Shown: one piece after another, positions 26,001 through 34,083 of the stretch
How positions within the stretch are numbered: position 1 is the stretch's first letter
How the letters are laid out: each line of letters starts with the position of its first letter
Program-made: the position numbers and the translations under genes
The notes under the pieces: generated by a model
What the model saw: the letters and a program-made list of their open reading frames with translations, nothing else
What the model was told of the DNA's origin: nothing
Databases searched by the model: none
DNA from: Chitinophagaceae bacterium UBA2791
GTDB taxonomy: Bacteria > Bacteroidota > Bacteroidia > Chitinophagales > Chitinophagaceae
Length of the DNA: 38,551 nt
NCBI GenBank assembly: GCA_002352105.1
Contig: DEHV01000082.1
Coordinates: 15,151 to 53,701, forward strand
Direction: 5' to 3'

Positions 26001-26606
26001 TCCCTCCACATTAATTCTCTTTGTCTTGAATCCGACGCTTGAAATCTCAAGGATCTTATTCCTGGCGTCGGGGAGGGTCAGGCTAAACCGCCCGTTGGCA
26101 TCCGTTGCAGTTCCTATATTGGCGCCTACTACCGATATCGATACGTCCTGTATAGGCTCTTTCTGTTCATTGACCACTCGTCCGTGAATTTCAACCGGCG
26201 GAGGCGTAGCTATCATACTGCCGGGGATGATATTGAACACAAGGCCCTCCCTTGGCTGCATCACTACCGTTCTGTCGATAATAGTGTACGTGAAGGGCTG
26301 GGAAGCAAAACAAATGGCAAGCGTTTCCTGAAGCGGGAAATTCTTTACCCGCATACTTACTTTCCTTGCCTCTTTCAACATCGTCTCGGTATACATGAAC
26401 GTATAACCGGTTTGTTCCCTGATCTCCCGGAATACCTGTTCCAAAGAGGCATTTTTAACATGTAAAGTAATACTCTGGGAATAAGTGCGGGCGTTTACCT
26501 GCAGACAGCACGCTAAGAAAAGAATGGCGATGAGATTCATGATCTGCAGCGTTTTGATAGTCGATCCCCACTTAAAAAAAAGGGATCCATAAAAAACAAT
26601 TCGCAT
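23043..26606 (-). CDS. SusC/RagA-type TonB-dependent receptor with STN domain
   Basis: 1187 residues, full length. Signal segment about 20-42, STN domain (about 45-110, LHVKNASLEQVFREIREQ), carboxypeptidase-regulatory-like domain (about 135-215), DIVVIGYGSQAKKDLTGAV, plug with VVDGVPLDNDL and ATSIYGARGSNGVVLITTK, then the barrel, ending TFTLGLNVTL. The STN domain and the preceding sigma/fecR pair make it a transducing SusC. Downstream partner is the SusD gene. Ligand unknown; the secreted hydrolase at the head of the cluster suggests an esterified or peptide-linked glycan (inference). Confidence 0.96.
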   Translation of the reverse strand: MRIVFYGSLFFKWGSTIKTLQIMNLIAILFLACCLQVNARTYSQSITLHVKNASLEQVFREIREQTGYTFMYTETMLKEARKVSMRVKNFPLQETLAICFASQPFTYTIIDRTVVMQPREGLVFNIIPGSMIATPPPVEIHGRVVNEQKEPIQDVSISVVGANIGTATDANGRFSLTLPDARNKILEISSVGFKTKRINVEGQTEISIVLELDITGLNDIVVIGYGSQAKKDLTGAVGSIGAAQIEDKAILNFNEAMVGQIAGVQVQQTSTSPGAGMSIKIRGTGSLGNAGNNNMPLYVVDGVPLDNDLSTRSAMGAASSSPDVPNDPLASLNPADIESINILKDASATSIYGARGSNGVVLITTKMGQRGKTVITANLSAGMQQVAHQIPMLNTAGWVERQIAIRNYNHVYLNGERRPGRDESDPNSARALGNKIPNEYKDPSLLHDINWQDEVYRNVPMTNYQLSASGGTGSMRFYISGNYINQEALNIGKGYKKYSLRGNIDADITNKIKVGFRIAPSYSINNVGASAGLTYYGGLNVALVTLPPIYPAYNPDGTFATRADMPLTYDDGTSPSILNFTNPAAMSALYKSQMKRFNTLGTFFTTVELARNLVFKTSISADVNNVVTDHHVPSTINIAGANRYATSFFSTNIGWTNENTVTYENTFNDKHRLNVLAGFTEQKGQFQSLSVRVNDLPNDLVETVNAGTLASRTASKTEWTMASLIGRVNYVFDDKYYVTATLRRDGSSKFGADSKWGTFPSAAIAWRVSQEGFMNSVQAISELKIRASYGLVGNDQIGRYAAIGAVAASNAILGTGDGQQLNGLMVTSLANPLLTWEQTKSFDIGLDLGLFNNRLNITADYYNKLSTDMLFNVPVPRHTGFGTIPRNMGAVRNTGVELSIESRNIVKKDFTWSTNFNISSNKNRVEALNDNNDPIQSINGGVVNSVTHLTEVGQPMSYYYGYIYDGVFKNWDEVNSSPLLGGGVLTIPGDPKLRDISGPNGRPDGIIDNYDRTNIGSNFPDFIYGLTNNFKYKNFDLSILVQGVQGFEALNLIKTSANYKHTSALFTGYWKSESQPGNGYDFRPGFALYQGNNPLITSWLVEDASFLRIKSLTLGYRFPKLFGGQVVKNARTYINIQNLFTFTNYKGFNPEVNSVEGSGSSGSITPGMDYGTYPMVRTFTLGLNVTL

Positions 26607-26613
26607 AACTTTG
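26606..26613 (+). promoter_or_regulatory. Candidate antisense -7 promoter element (TAACTTTG) overlapping the susC start
   Basis: The plus strand reads TAACTTTG, a full TAnnTTTG match. Its first base pairs with the A of the susC ATG, exactly as at 2408-2415. No TTG -33 box is evident. Confidence 0.45.
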
Positions 26614-26619
26614 GTTAGT

Positions 26620-26719
26620 TTGAGTTGATGAAATAGTTAACAATACCGATTGTTCTATTATTGAAATTGAGTCAACTCAGATATCCTGCCGGCTCCTGTT
26701 CCAGAGGAGCCGGCTTTTT
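26620..26719 (+). ncRNA. Putative cis-antisense RNA opposite the susC leader, second copy
   Basis: Predicted plus-strand transcript of about 100 nt from the TAnnTTTG element to the terminator at 26688-26719. It is highly structured: an outer stem TGAGTTGA (26621-26628) with TCAACTCA (26672-26679) encloses a hairpin AATAG-TT-AACAAT / ATTGTT-CTATT (26632-26659). The terminator stem follows. Apart from layout it has no obvious sequence likeness to the candidate at 2421-2551, as expected for antisense RNAs specific to their own susC. Confidence 0.5.
26688..26719 (+). terminator. Intrinsic terminator on the plus strand in the second fecR-susC spacer
   Basis: A perfect 10-bp stem GCCGGCTCCT / AGGAGCCGGC with a seven-base loop, followed by TTTTT on the plus strand. 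On the minus strand the A-tract precedes the stem and no U-tract follows, so it should not stop the fecR-susC transcript efficiently. No plus-strand protein gene precedes it. Confidence 0.8.
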
Positions 26720-26775
26720 CTAAGCTGATCTCAATATTTTAAGCCTTCAATGCTAATGAAACATGGAATATTTTT

Positions 26776-27960
26776 TTATGGCATTACCCTGATCGTTTTC
26801 CCCTCAATATTGAACCGTACAGCCTTTGTAGCTTCCAGCATTTTCAGCAGTATAGATACATTGGTGCTTCTCGAAACCTCCGCATAGAATTTTTCGGTCA
26901 CCGGGTTTTCAAAAACCACGTCCACGTCATACCAGCGGGACACCTGCCGCATAATATCTGCAATGCCGACGCTTTTAAAAGAAAACAAGTCGTTCTTCCA
27001 GGCCATTACCTCATTGATATCAACCGAATTTGCCAATGCTATTTTCCCGCTTTTATCCACCTGCGCCTGCTCCCCGGGCTCAATCACTTTGGGTTGCCTG
27101 CTATCAGCGGCGCTAACGCTTACCCTCCCTTCTAATAAAGTTATATCCAGCGTGCGCTCGTCATCGTAAGCGTTTATATTGAAATGAGTGCCTAATACCC
27201 GAACAGCTGTTTCCCCCTTACTCGCTATAAAAGGCTTGGAAGGATCATGCGCCACCTCAAAATACGCTTCGCCGGTGATCTCTACCCTTCGTTCCTTGCC
27301 CGTAAAAACAGTAGGATACCTCAAAGAACTGGCTGCGTTCAGCCATACCTTGCTGCCATCGGCCAGCGTTAACCCGACGACCTTGCTCCCTCTCGGATTA
27401 CTAAGCGTATTGTACTGCATTTCGTTGCCGGCGCCGCGGTAAGCGATCTGGCCGTCAGGCAACTTAACAACCTCCACGGATCCCTGCACCGCCAACATTC
27501 CCTCGCCTACGCTATCTAAAATGACCCTTTGCCCGTCAGCTAAAATAAGCGTTGCATTGACCGCGTCAGGCGGCGCGACATCATCATTTTTGATTTGCTC
27601 TGTATTTGCCAGCTCATTTTGATTTTTTCCTATGCGCGTCGCCATAAAAAAATAATAACCTGCTCCCATCAACAAGATTATTGCCGCAGCCCAACCCATC
27701 CATACCATCCTTCTTACCGGCGGTTGAATCTCCCTGTCATTTTTTTCTTCTATAATGCGACTATATAGCCTTTCCCAGTCTACCGGCAAGGCCGTTCCGC
27801 CGGAAGAATAAGAAGATACCAGCTTTTCAATATGCTCCTTAACCGGTTCCTCATCCCCCCGGGCTACCCAGTTAAAAAGCTCCTCTTCTTCTTCAACAGT
27901 AGCCTTACCTTCAGAATAAACCCCCAGCAAATAGGCAACCCTTTCCTTTGAAAGCTCCAT
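26776..27960 (-). CDS. FecR-family anti-sigma factor
   Basis: 394 residues with the same architecture as the first FecR: acidic cytoplasmic N-terminus (1-80), one membrane span (about 86-106), FecR domain (about 185-290, LADGSKVWLNAAS, GEAYFEVAHD) and C-terminal DUF4974 (about 315-393, SRSTNVSILLKML). Predicted to hold the upstream ECF sigma factor until SusC signals. ATG start with the sigma gene 80 bp upstream and susC 169 bp downstream. Confidence 0.95.
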   Translation of the reverse strand: MELSKERVAYLLGVYSEGKATVEEEEELFNWVARGDEEPVKEHIEKLVSSYSSGGTALPVDWERLYSRIIEEKNDREIQPPVRRMVWMGWAAAIILLMGAGYYFFMATRIGKNQNELANTEQIKNDDVAPPDAVNATLILADGQRVILDSVGEGMLAVQGSVEVVKLPDGQIAYRGAGNEMQYNTLSNPRGSKVVGLTLADGSKVWLNAASSLRYPTVFTGKERRVEITGEAYFEVAHDPSKPFIASKGETAVRVLGTHFNINAYDDERTLDITLLEGRVSVSAADSRQPKVIEPGEQAQVDKSGKIALANSVDINEVMAWKNDLFSFKSVGIADIMRQVSRWYDVDVVFENPVTEKFYAEVSRSTNVSILLKMLEATKAVRFNIEGKTIRVMP

Positions 27961-28040
27961 ATAGATTTTTTAAATTGAAATACCCTTCTTCTCTAAGATG
28001 AAGGAGAGAAAGAAAATGTACCAGCGAACGGAAAAATAAT

Positions 28041-28631
28041 TTATAGATTCATCCAGATAAGGGCCCAAATAATAGCCGAAGTCTCCTTTTTAAGGTAGGC
28101 GCGCAGATAAGCTACCGCAGCGGCAAGATGATTTCTCACTGTATTTGGCGAAATATTCAATCTTTTGGCGATCTCCTCCCTGCTTACCCCTTCCTGCTTG
28201 GCCAGTTTATAGATGATCCGCTGCTGAGGAGGCAGCTGGCTGATCACATTTTCAAGGATCATCGCGTGTTCTTTTTCGAGCAATAAGATCTCAATGGGGT
28301 TTTCGCTCTCTTCCCGAATCTGTCCTATGGCCGACCTCAGGCGTTTTTCCTGCGCCAGCTTTCTGAAATGAGCGTAAATACAATTATGAAGAATAGTGAA
28401 AATATACCCCTCCGGGTTTTTCGCGCGGGCTGCCAGCTTTCTTTTCATCCATAACATCACGAAAACTTCCTGTACGATTTCTTCAGCAATACCTGCAGCA
28501 TGCGTCATCTTCAAGGCAGTTTCATAAAAGGGCGCTTTGTAATGATCAAAGATCCGCCGAAAGGCTTCTTCATTGTCTAGCGACAACTGCTCTAATAATA
28601 TAGCAATATCGTATGGCAAGGCTCCCGGCAT
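28041..28631 (-). CDS. ECF RNA polymerase sigma factor
   Basis: 196 residues from ATG at 28631. Region 2 includes EEAFRRIFDHYKAPFYETAL and EIVQEVFVMLWMKR; region 4 includes LPPQQRIIYKLAKQEGVSREEIAKRLNISPNTVRNH. The frame extends upstream to ATG 28727, whose bases overlap the hydrolase stop codon as ATGA, but the 32 extra codons are rich in basic residues and come from A/T-rich DNA that looks like a promoter. The shorter form has the usual length of this class. It probably drives the susC-susD unit. Confidence 0.93.
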   Translation of the reverse strand: MPGALPYDIAILLEQLSLDNEEAFRRIFDHYKAPFYETALKMTHAAGIAEEIVQEVFVMLWMKRKLAARAKNPEGYIFTILHNCIYAHFRKLAQEKRLRSAIGQIREESENPIEILLLEKEHAMILENVISQLPPQQRIIYKLAKQEGVSREEIAKRLNISPNTVRNHLAAAVAYLRAYLKKETSAIIWALIWMNL

Positions 28632-28723
28632 GTTAGTTTGGCGAGTAAATCTAATAAAATTGCGGTAATATTTTACACATTGTCCTATAGAATGACGAGA
28701 AATATTATCTCTCCTCAGACCGA

Positions 28724-29734
28724 TCATTTTTCAACAGGAATCAAGGCTAGCGCGCCGGGCAATTGTTCATGACCGCCTTCGAATATGGTCAGGCTGATAT
28801 TCCCATAACGCTTGTACAAATAGATTGCCCTACCGTCTATTTTCTCCCCGGGATCAGCAGCAGGGTTGTACCGCCTCGTCACCAGGTTGAGCATGTCCGG
28901 CTCCGAAACAAGGTCGCGATCGCCGCGCCCCTTTTCCCTAATAACGGAAAGCGAGGGAGACCCATATTTTAACTCGCCTACAAGACGATTGTACATATGG
29001 ATGGCATGGGTGATCGGCACAGACCCTGTATACCCATCATGCACTCCTTCGTAAATAAAGAGCTTCGAATCCTTACGCAATGCTATCGGAAAATCCTGCC
29101 TCAGCGGGGAGCGCCGCAGCGCTTCTTCCGCATTAAACAAACTATCTGTTGAAACAGAGCGCAAAATATCTCCTGCATATTTCTGCTTTCTTCCGATCGA
29201 TTCCCAATAAAACGCTTCCACATCGGAAATCGGCGCCCAGGCGGAGAAGCTTTTTACCGGGAACCTCACGTTCATATAAGCCAGCAAAGTGGCCATACCG
29301 CCTCCCGACACGCCTACGATATGCACGTTTCCCGGATCTGCGCGTGTGTGCCTGACGGCAAACCGGATGGCATCCTCAATATCAGCGATCACCAGCTTGC
29401 TACCGGTAGCGGAAGGGGTATTATTAGGCCCGCGAAAATCGGGATGGATATAATTATATCCCAGCGCCACAACCTCCCTGGCCAAGGGATCCTTCTGCGC
29501 ATAATTGCCGCTCCAGGTATGCAGACTTACAATTAAAGGCCGGGGATCCTTGTGTTTAGACCGGTATAAAAAGGCTTTCTGCTTTGTTCCATCGACTGAT
29601 GAAGGGATCTCGACGAGCTCCATCCCCGCTCCCCAGCTGACCCTACTGGTATCGTCCCAGGCAGGCTGCTGCGCAACAAGCTTGTTGGAAAACAACATCG
29701 TTATCATTAGGGCAAACAGGGCTAATCTATTCAT
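28724..29734 (-). CDS. Secreted alpha/beta hydrolase (S9 peptidase/acetyl-xylan-esterase-like)
   Basis: 336 residues from ATG at 29734; a GTG at 29761 is the alternative. Signal peptide about 1-22 (SNKLVAQQ). The alpha/beta-hydrolase core shows VSLHTWSGNY (oxyanion side), the nucleophile elbow GVSGGG (Ser near residue 154), a possible acid in GVHDGYTG, and His in EGGHEQLPG near the end, so the catalytic triad looks complete. Probable periplasmic or secreted esterase or peptidase. It directly precedes the sigma-fecR-susC-susD series and may be part of that substrate pathway, though it could also be separately transcribed. Confidence 0.87.
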   Translation of the reverse strand: MNRLALFALMITMLFSNKLVAQQPAWDDTSRVSWGAGMELVEIPSSVDGTKQKAFLYRSKHKDPRPLIVSLHTWSGNYAQKDPLAREVVALGYNYIHPDFRGPNNTPSATGSKLVIADIEDAIRFAVRHTRADPGNVHIVGVSGGGMATLLAYMNVRFPVKSFSAWAPISDVEAFYWESIGRKQKYAGDILRSVSTDSLFNAEEALRRSPLRQDFPIALRKDSKLFIYEGVHDGYTGSVPITHAIHMYNRLVGELKYGSPSLSVIREKGRGDRDLVSEPDMLNLVTRRYNPAADPGEKIDGRAIYLYKRYGNISLTIFEGGHEQLPGALALIPVEK

Positions 29735-29821
29735 AGTTAAAGTTGAAGATGGGTTCTGCACATTTTATTCCCCGGCTGAAGCGTCCGGGCGAAATGTGAA
29801 AATACGCCCTCCGGGGCAAAA

Positions 29822-29860
29822 AAAGTAAAAAGGCCCGGCATACCAGGGCCTTTTTACTTT
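29822..29860. terminator. Bidirectional intrinsic terminator
   Basis: A 15-bp perfect stem (AAAGTAAAAAGGCCC / GGGCCTTTTTACTTT) around nine bases, with U-rich arms on both strands. It follows the DUF892 gene (minus strand, stop at 29917) and precedes the hydrolase gene, so it should isolate the two. Confidence 0.85.
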
Positions 29861-29916
29861 ACAAGGCAATACGTCGCCTTATTTAAAAAGGGATATAACG
29901 TCAGCAGAGGGAATGT

Positions 29917-30495
29917 TTATTCTTCCTCCATATCCTCCTGTTCTGCTTCCCAGTTGATATCGTTTTCAGCAATTTCCGAGAGTTTGCTGTCGGCCTGCTT
30001 TTCTTCATCCAGCGTCTGGCCTAAAACAGACGCAACATCTTCCAATCCCATGGTATGGGCCAGTTGCGTCAAGCCTCCATAAGCCGCAATCTCATAATGT
30101 TCTACTTTTTGCGCTGAGATGATAATGCCTACATCCCTGGTCATGGTTCCGCTCTCGGTTTCTTCCACAACGCTTTCTGCCTCTTTCACCAGGCCTTCCA
30201 TGGCATCGCATTTTTTTGCCTGGGCCTTCTTATCCAGCATTTCAAACACCTGCTCCAGGCGGCTTACATGCTCCTCGGTTTGTTCCAGGTGTTCTTCAAT
30301 AGCATCCTTTAACGCTTCGGTGGTAGCCGCTTTCTTCATTTTGGGCAATGCTTTGGTCAAATGTTTCTCAGCCCAATAAATATCCTTGAGCGCATCCATA
30401 AAGAATTTTTCCAAATGCGTATTACCCATTCGGGCAGAAGCATTGGCTCCGCTGGTTTTCAGCTTGCCTGACGGCGCTTTTTTGGTACTTGGCAT
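29917..30495 (-). CDS. DUF892/YciF-type ferritin-like protein
   Basis: 192 residues. A basic, flexible N-terminus (1-28) precedes a four-helix ferritin-like bundle (about 30-180) with DIYWAEKHLTKALPKMKKAA, EHLEQTEEHVSRLEQVF and KVEHYEIAAYGGLTQLA, which carry the Glu and His residues expected to bind a di-metal centre. YciE/YciF-family proteins are linked to stress response in other bacteria. The acidic tail (WEAEQEDMEEE) is typical of this group. Monocistronic between a terminator and an empty 172-bp upstream spacer. Confidence 0.92.
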   Translation of the reverse strand: MPSTKKAPSGKLKTSGANASARMGNTHLEKFFMDALKDIYWAEKHLTKALPKMKKAATTEALKDAIEEHLEQTEEHVSRLEQVFEMLDKKAQAKKCDAMEGLVKEAESVVEETESGTMTRDVGIIISAQKVEHYEIAAYGGLTQLAHTMGLEDVASVLGQTLDEEKQADSKLSEIAENDINWEAEQEDMEEE

Positions 30496-30667
30496 AATAA
30501 TGATTTTAGACGGTAAACAATAGAAGGAACTCTATCAGAGGTATATTTTACAAATGACATGCCACCCCTATATCCGCTTTATTTACGACGCCCGCGCCGC
30601 ATCAATCCGGCAGACATTCATACATCATATTGTTCCAATGCCGCTCGTCTTATTTTTATATTGGTCA

Positions 30668-33600
30668 TTATTGCGCCAGCAGCCGGCTCGAAAGCCAATC
30701 CGCTGTAGACAAACTTTCTTCTGAAGCGTCGCGCACCAAAAGATTGGCCCCGCTCTTGCCATATTCCTGTTCCATAGCGCGCTGCGAAGCTTTCTTGTTC
30801 AGCCCGTCGACCATGTTTTCCAGCAGCAGAGGCCGCGGAGCGATGAATGCAGCTATTTCCCCAAGGTCCGTAATTTCCAGTATCCCCGGAACCACTACAT
30901 CCTGCGGAATATGACAGAACCTGTCGTCCAGCGTGGACATAAAGGAAACCAATCCCCCGCTGCCGGCAACAGCGGCAACGCCGTCTTCATAAAAAGCGGT
31001 AAGCATCGCAAGGAAGGGACCTAAGGGCTCGACCTGCCGCTGAGGCACGGGACCGGGGCGTTGACCGGGACTCTGATCAAATTGAAAGTCCGGCGCGTTG
31101 GGATCGGAAAAAGAGTCTCCCCATAAAGCTATTTTTTTGGAGTCTATATCCGAACGTTTGGCCAGCCAGCGCATGATGGTCCTCGTATCTTTCAGGCGCA
31201 ACCCTGTTAAAGTATTTCCAAGCATCAGCTCGGTGGAAGATCTGCCCATAACTCCGGGTAACCGGGTTGTCCTATCATTCAGTTCCCCGTTGCCGCGCAG
31301 ATCAGGCAAACATACCGTAATGCCTTTTTTCAACAAGGCGGCAATCTGATTGGAACGTAAGGCTAGAAATTTTTCCTTACCGCCTTCTGCAAGAGCGATC
31401 ACAACAGGGCGTTGTTTGGAACCCGTCTTGGCCTTAAGCAAGAACACAGGCAGCGTAATGCCTGGTTCCGTTGTAATGGTTGAAGCTTCCAGGGTAAGAT
31501 CGGCATATTGCTTATCCCAAAGCTTTCGCGCTGCCGGCGAGCGGATAGGATCAATATCGCCAAGCTTCTGCTTAAGCGATTCCCGCAGCGCTGTTTTGCG
31601 TTGCGCAGGAGCAAGCCCCTTACGCGCCGAACGGGAAGCTTCGAGACGTTCAACCGCCATCTGTTTAAGCAGGGATACGACCGTCTGCGGTTTGTATGCT
31701 CTTGCTATCTCCGGCGTCAGGCACATCAGTTCCTTTTCCGGTCGCATATTATGATACTCGGTCCGGGCTATCGGAAACCGGAGCATCCGATGTAAATTAT
31801 CATCCACGCGCTGACGAAGATATACGCTGATCTGGTTGGTTTCGCCAGCTCCGGGGAAGGGACCGATGCCATCCACTTCTCCCAGGTTCTCCCTGGCGCC
31901 CGTCAGCTCATACACTTTTTTATAGCGCGCCCAGGCCGACTGGTTCTCTATTGAGTTGGGCCATTCCAGCTCAAAGGCATAGACAAAGGGGCGCGGCGCT
32001 CCTGCAGCGCATAAGAACCAGGGGAAAAACTGCTGACTGATGCTATGGGGCAGCGCGCGGGTGGTCTCCCAGTCGCCCCCTCCCGGATCCGCAGTTTCGA
32101 AATCATATTTGCGGGGAAGTTCGGTATAATGCGCTTCAGGGCTGGCATCGCCAAAACAAAAGGGCACGACAGCTGCAATACGCGGGTCGAGGTTAGCCGT
32201 AACCGCCGCAGGATCGCCGCCGCCGGCGACGGCGCCTATCAGTACAATTCGTTTGGAATCTATATAGGGCCTGTTCTCCAGCAGATCGATACCCCGCATG
32301 ATATCCCAGGACATCCATTTAATAAGACTCTCCCCTGCCAGGTAGAGCTGGTTGCCCGTAGCATATCTCCCGAAATAACTCTCACGGGCCCAGCGCGGCT
32401 GGCTCTGCGAGCGTTCGCCCCCGCTGATCTGATCCATGATGAGTACGGCAACCCCCGAACGCGCCCAGGTCATGCCCATATCCTGAAGCTCAAGCTGGGT
32501 TTTCGGCGCATGATGAGCATGCACCAGTACCACGGCAGGAATTTTGCCGGTGGGTTTTTCAGGAAGATACAAGTTGGCCGTCACCAAAAAATTGGGCCGG
32601 CTTTCAAAGACAATGTTTTCAATCACAAATCCATCGCCATAATTTAATCTTTTCGTTACGGTGTCTTTTAAAGGCGTACGCTGGGGCATCGGACCTATCC
32701 ATTCCCGGAAAGCCTTTATTCTCTTTTCACGGAAGGATTCCCAATCCTTAAGCGTATTCACTTTCCGCCAGTCGAGCTTTTCCTTTTCGGCAAATGCCGC
32801 CCTCCGCGATTGAATAGATCTTCCCCACATACCGGTAATATCCAAAGATTTCTGCTCCGATTCTGTCCAAACCCATTTTGGCAGTTCCGCTACTGTTTTA
32901 GCCAGCGGACCGGCAGGCGAGGCTGGCGCCTTATCTGCAAGGTTCTTTGGCAAAACCGTAGGCGCGTACTCAGGCGAAGGCTCGCGATTGCTGCCAGCTA
33001 TTTTATAATGCCCGCGCTCATTTTCCCCCGGCCAGTACCAGGAAAGCTCGGACATATCCGGACGAGGGGCCCTGACGCGCTCCAGCGACATAAAACCGAC
33101 ATCATGAAAATATTCCAATGGAAGCGCCAGTTCCATTGTCCATTCATTCTTATCGATAGCGGCGGCAACAAGCGCCTTCTCAGCCAGGTCAAGCGGCGCC
33201 CCGGTAGGAGCATTTAAAAAAGTATTGCCTTGAATCATAGAGCCGCCTATCCCTACCTTCCTCGTTATGGAATTGATCACATCATCGCCAATATTTCCAT
33301 AGTAATGCGAGGCGCTCTCAAAAACGCCTATCGCGCCGAACGCATTCACGGCAATCGTAAAAAAATTACTTCTTGGACTGCCAGGAAAATATACCTTAAA
33401 CCGCCATGCCAGGAGATCTTCGCGTTCCCAGGTCGGATTAACGCCTGTCGACCGAATCACCAGTCGATCCGATTCCGGAACCCGGGCGCTGAAACACATA
33501 TACCCCCCGCGTACTGCGCTGCGCACTTCTGCTCCTTTTTCCTGCCCCGGTATGTCGCGGTTGATCAGCGATATCACTGTAGCTGATTGCCAGAATGCCT

Positions 33601-33781
33601 CATCCGGCTTGCCGTCGATACGCAACGGTCCCGAGGCGGCAGGAATAGAAATATTTCCAACTTTTGATGGCGTACTATCAATCGCTTTAGGGATGTATTC
33701 GTAGCGATCGATCGCTGCAGTCTTGTTGCCCGCAGCCTGAAAGCTTACGGCAATAGCAAAAAGAATTACAAGATTTTTCAT
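30668..33781 (-). CDS. Large secreted protein: CBM9/DOMON-like domain plus two alpha/beta-hydrolase-like domains (copy B)
   Basis: 1037 residues. Signal peptide about 1-18. Residues about 43-250 resemble the CBM9/DOMON-like beta-sandwich (LRIDGKPDEAFWQSA), which binds carbohydrate in xylanases. Residues about 320-680 form an acetyl-xylan-esterase/dienelactone-hydrolase-like domain (VVLVHAHHAPKTQ, DQISGGERSQSQPRW), and about 750-1037 a second (DLRGNGELND, ALWGDSFSDPNAPD). The first domain's elbow is GAVAGGG at 516-522, with Ala519 where the family has the nucleophile Ser. The second keeps Ser890, but I find no histidine near the C-terminus. Likely an outer-surface or periplasmic glycan-binding or esterase-like protein. 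It is a tandem duplicate of the upstream gene at 34084-37194, separated by a susD remnant. Confidence 0.85.
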   Translation of the reverse strand: MKNLVILFAIAVSFQAAGNKTAAIDRYEYIPKAIDSTPSKVGNISIPAASGPLRIDGKPDEAFWQSATVISLINRDIPGQEKGAEVRSAVRGGYMCFSARVPESDRLVIRSTGVNPTWEREDLLAWRFKVYFPGSPRSNFFTIAVNAFGAIGVFESASHYYGNIGDDVINSITRKVGIGGSMIQGNTFLNAPTGAPLDLAEKALVAAAIDKNEWTMELALPLEYFHDVGFMSLERVRAPRPDMSELSWYWPGENERGHYKIAGSNREPSPEYAPTVLPKNLADKAPASPAGPLAKTVAELPKWVWTESEQKSLDITGMWGRSIQSRRAAFAEKEKLDWRKVNTLKDWESFREKRIKAFREWIGPMPQRTPLKDTVTKRLNYGDGFVIENIVFESRPNFLVTANLYLPEKPTGKIPAVVLVHAHHAPKTQLELQDMGMTWARSGVAVLIMDQISGGERSQSQPRWARESYFGRYATGNQLYLAGESLIKWMSWDIMRGIDLLENRPYIDSKRIVLIGAVAGGGDPAAVTANLDPRIAAVVPFCFGDASPEAHYTELPRKYDFETADPGGGDWETTRALPHSISQQFFPWFLCAAGAPRPFVYAFELEWPNSIENQSAWARYKKVYELTGARENLGEVDGIGPFPGAGETNQISVYLRQRVDDNLHRMLRFPIARTEYHNMRPEKELMCLTPEIARAYKPQTVVSLLKQMAVERLEASRSARKGLAPAQRKTALRESLKQKLGDIDPIRSPAARKLWDKQYADLTLEASTITTEPGITLPVFLLKAKTGSKQRPVVIALAEGGKEKFLALRSNQIAALLKKGITVCLPDLRGNGELNDRTTRLPGVMGRSSTELMLGNTLTGLRLKDTRTIMRWLAKRSDIDSKKIALWGDSFSDPNAPDFQFDQSPGQRPGPVPQRQVEPLGPFLAMLTAFYEDGVAAVAGSGGLVSFMSTLDDRFCHIPQDVVVPGILEITDLGEIAAFIAPRPLLLENMVDGLNKKASQRAMEQEYGKSGANLLVRDASEESLSTADWLSSRLLAQ

Positions 33782-33890
33782 TGCAAACTTTTAAAGATTT
33801 GATAAGAACGCTTAGCGTTACCAGGCAACCATCGACGCCCGATAAGCCATTCGTGAATAACATCTATTGCTTCACTGATACCCTTATATG

Positions 33891-33972
33891 CCCATACCTC
33901 AGATCTCAAAACAATAAAAGATTCTATTGATTTCAGATTGAGGTATAGGCGCAAGGTAATTTTTATCTGATA
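33891..33972 (-). pseudogene. Remnant of a susD 3' end between the duplicated genes
   Basis: The minus strand encodes NYLAPIPQSEINR, matching NYLVPIPQTEIDK near the end of the SusD at 37289-38551, then runs out of frame by one base where that SusD continues to its NPGY end. By eye about 50 of 60 bases match between 33913-33972 and 37311-37370. The remnant sits about as far upstream of copy B as the intact susD end sits upstream of copy A. It shows that a susD once stood here. Confidence 0.85.
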
Positions 33973-34083
33973 AAAATCACCTTAGACAAGATTACACTGA
34001 GACATTTTTGCTTTTATTCTTTCTCACCTGCCTAAGGTAATCATTAAAGATCTTTATGCTGTTCTCCTCATTTTTAAACCTGG

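Noticed and set aside
33979..34038. ACCTTAG/CTAAGGT inverted repeat flanking part of the spacer between copies A and B, as possible insertion-sequence ends
   Set aside because: Arms of only 7 bp, no transposase and no target duplication.
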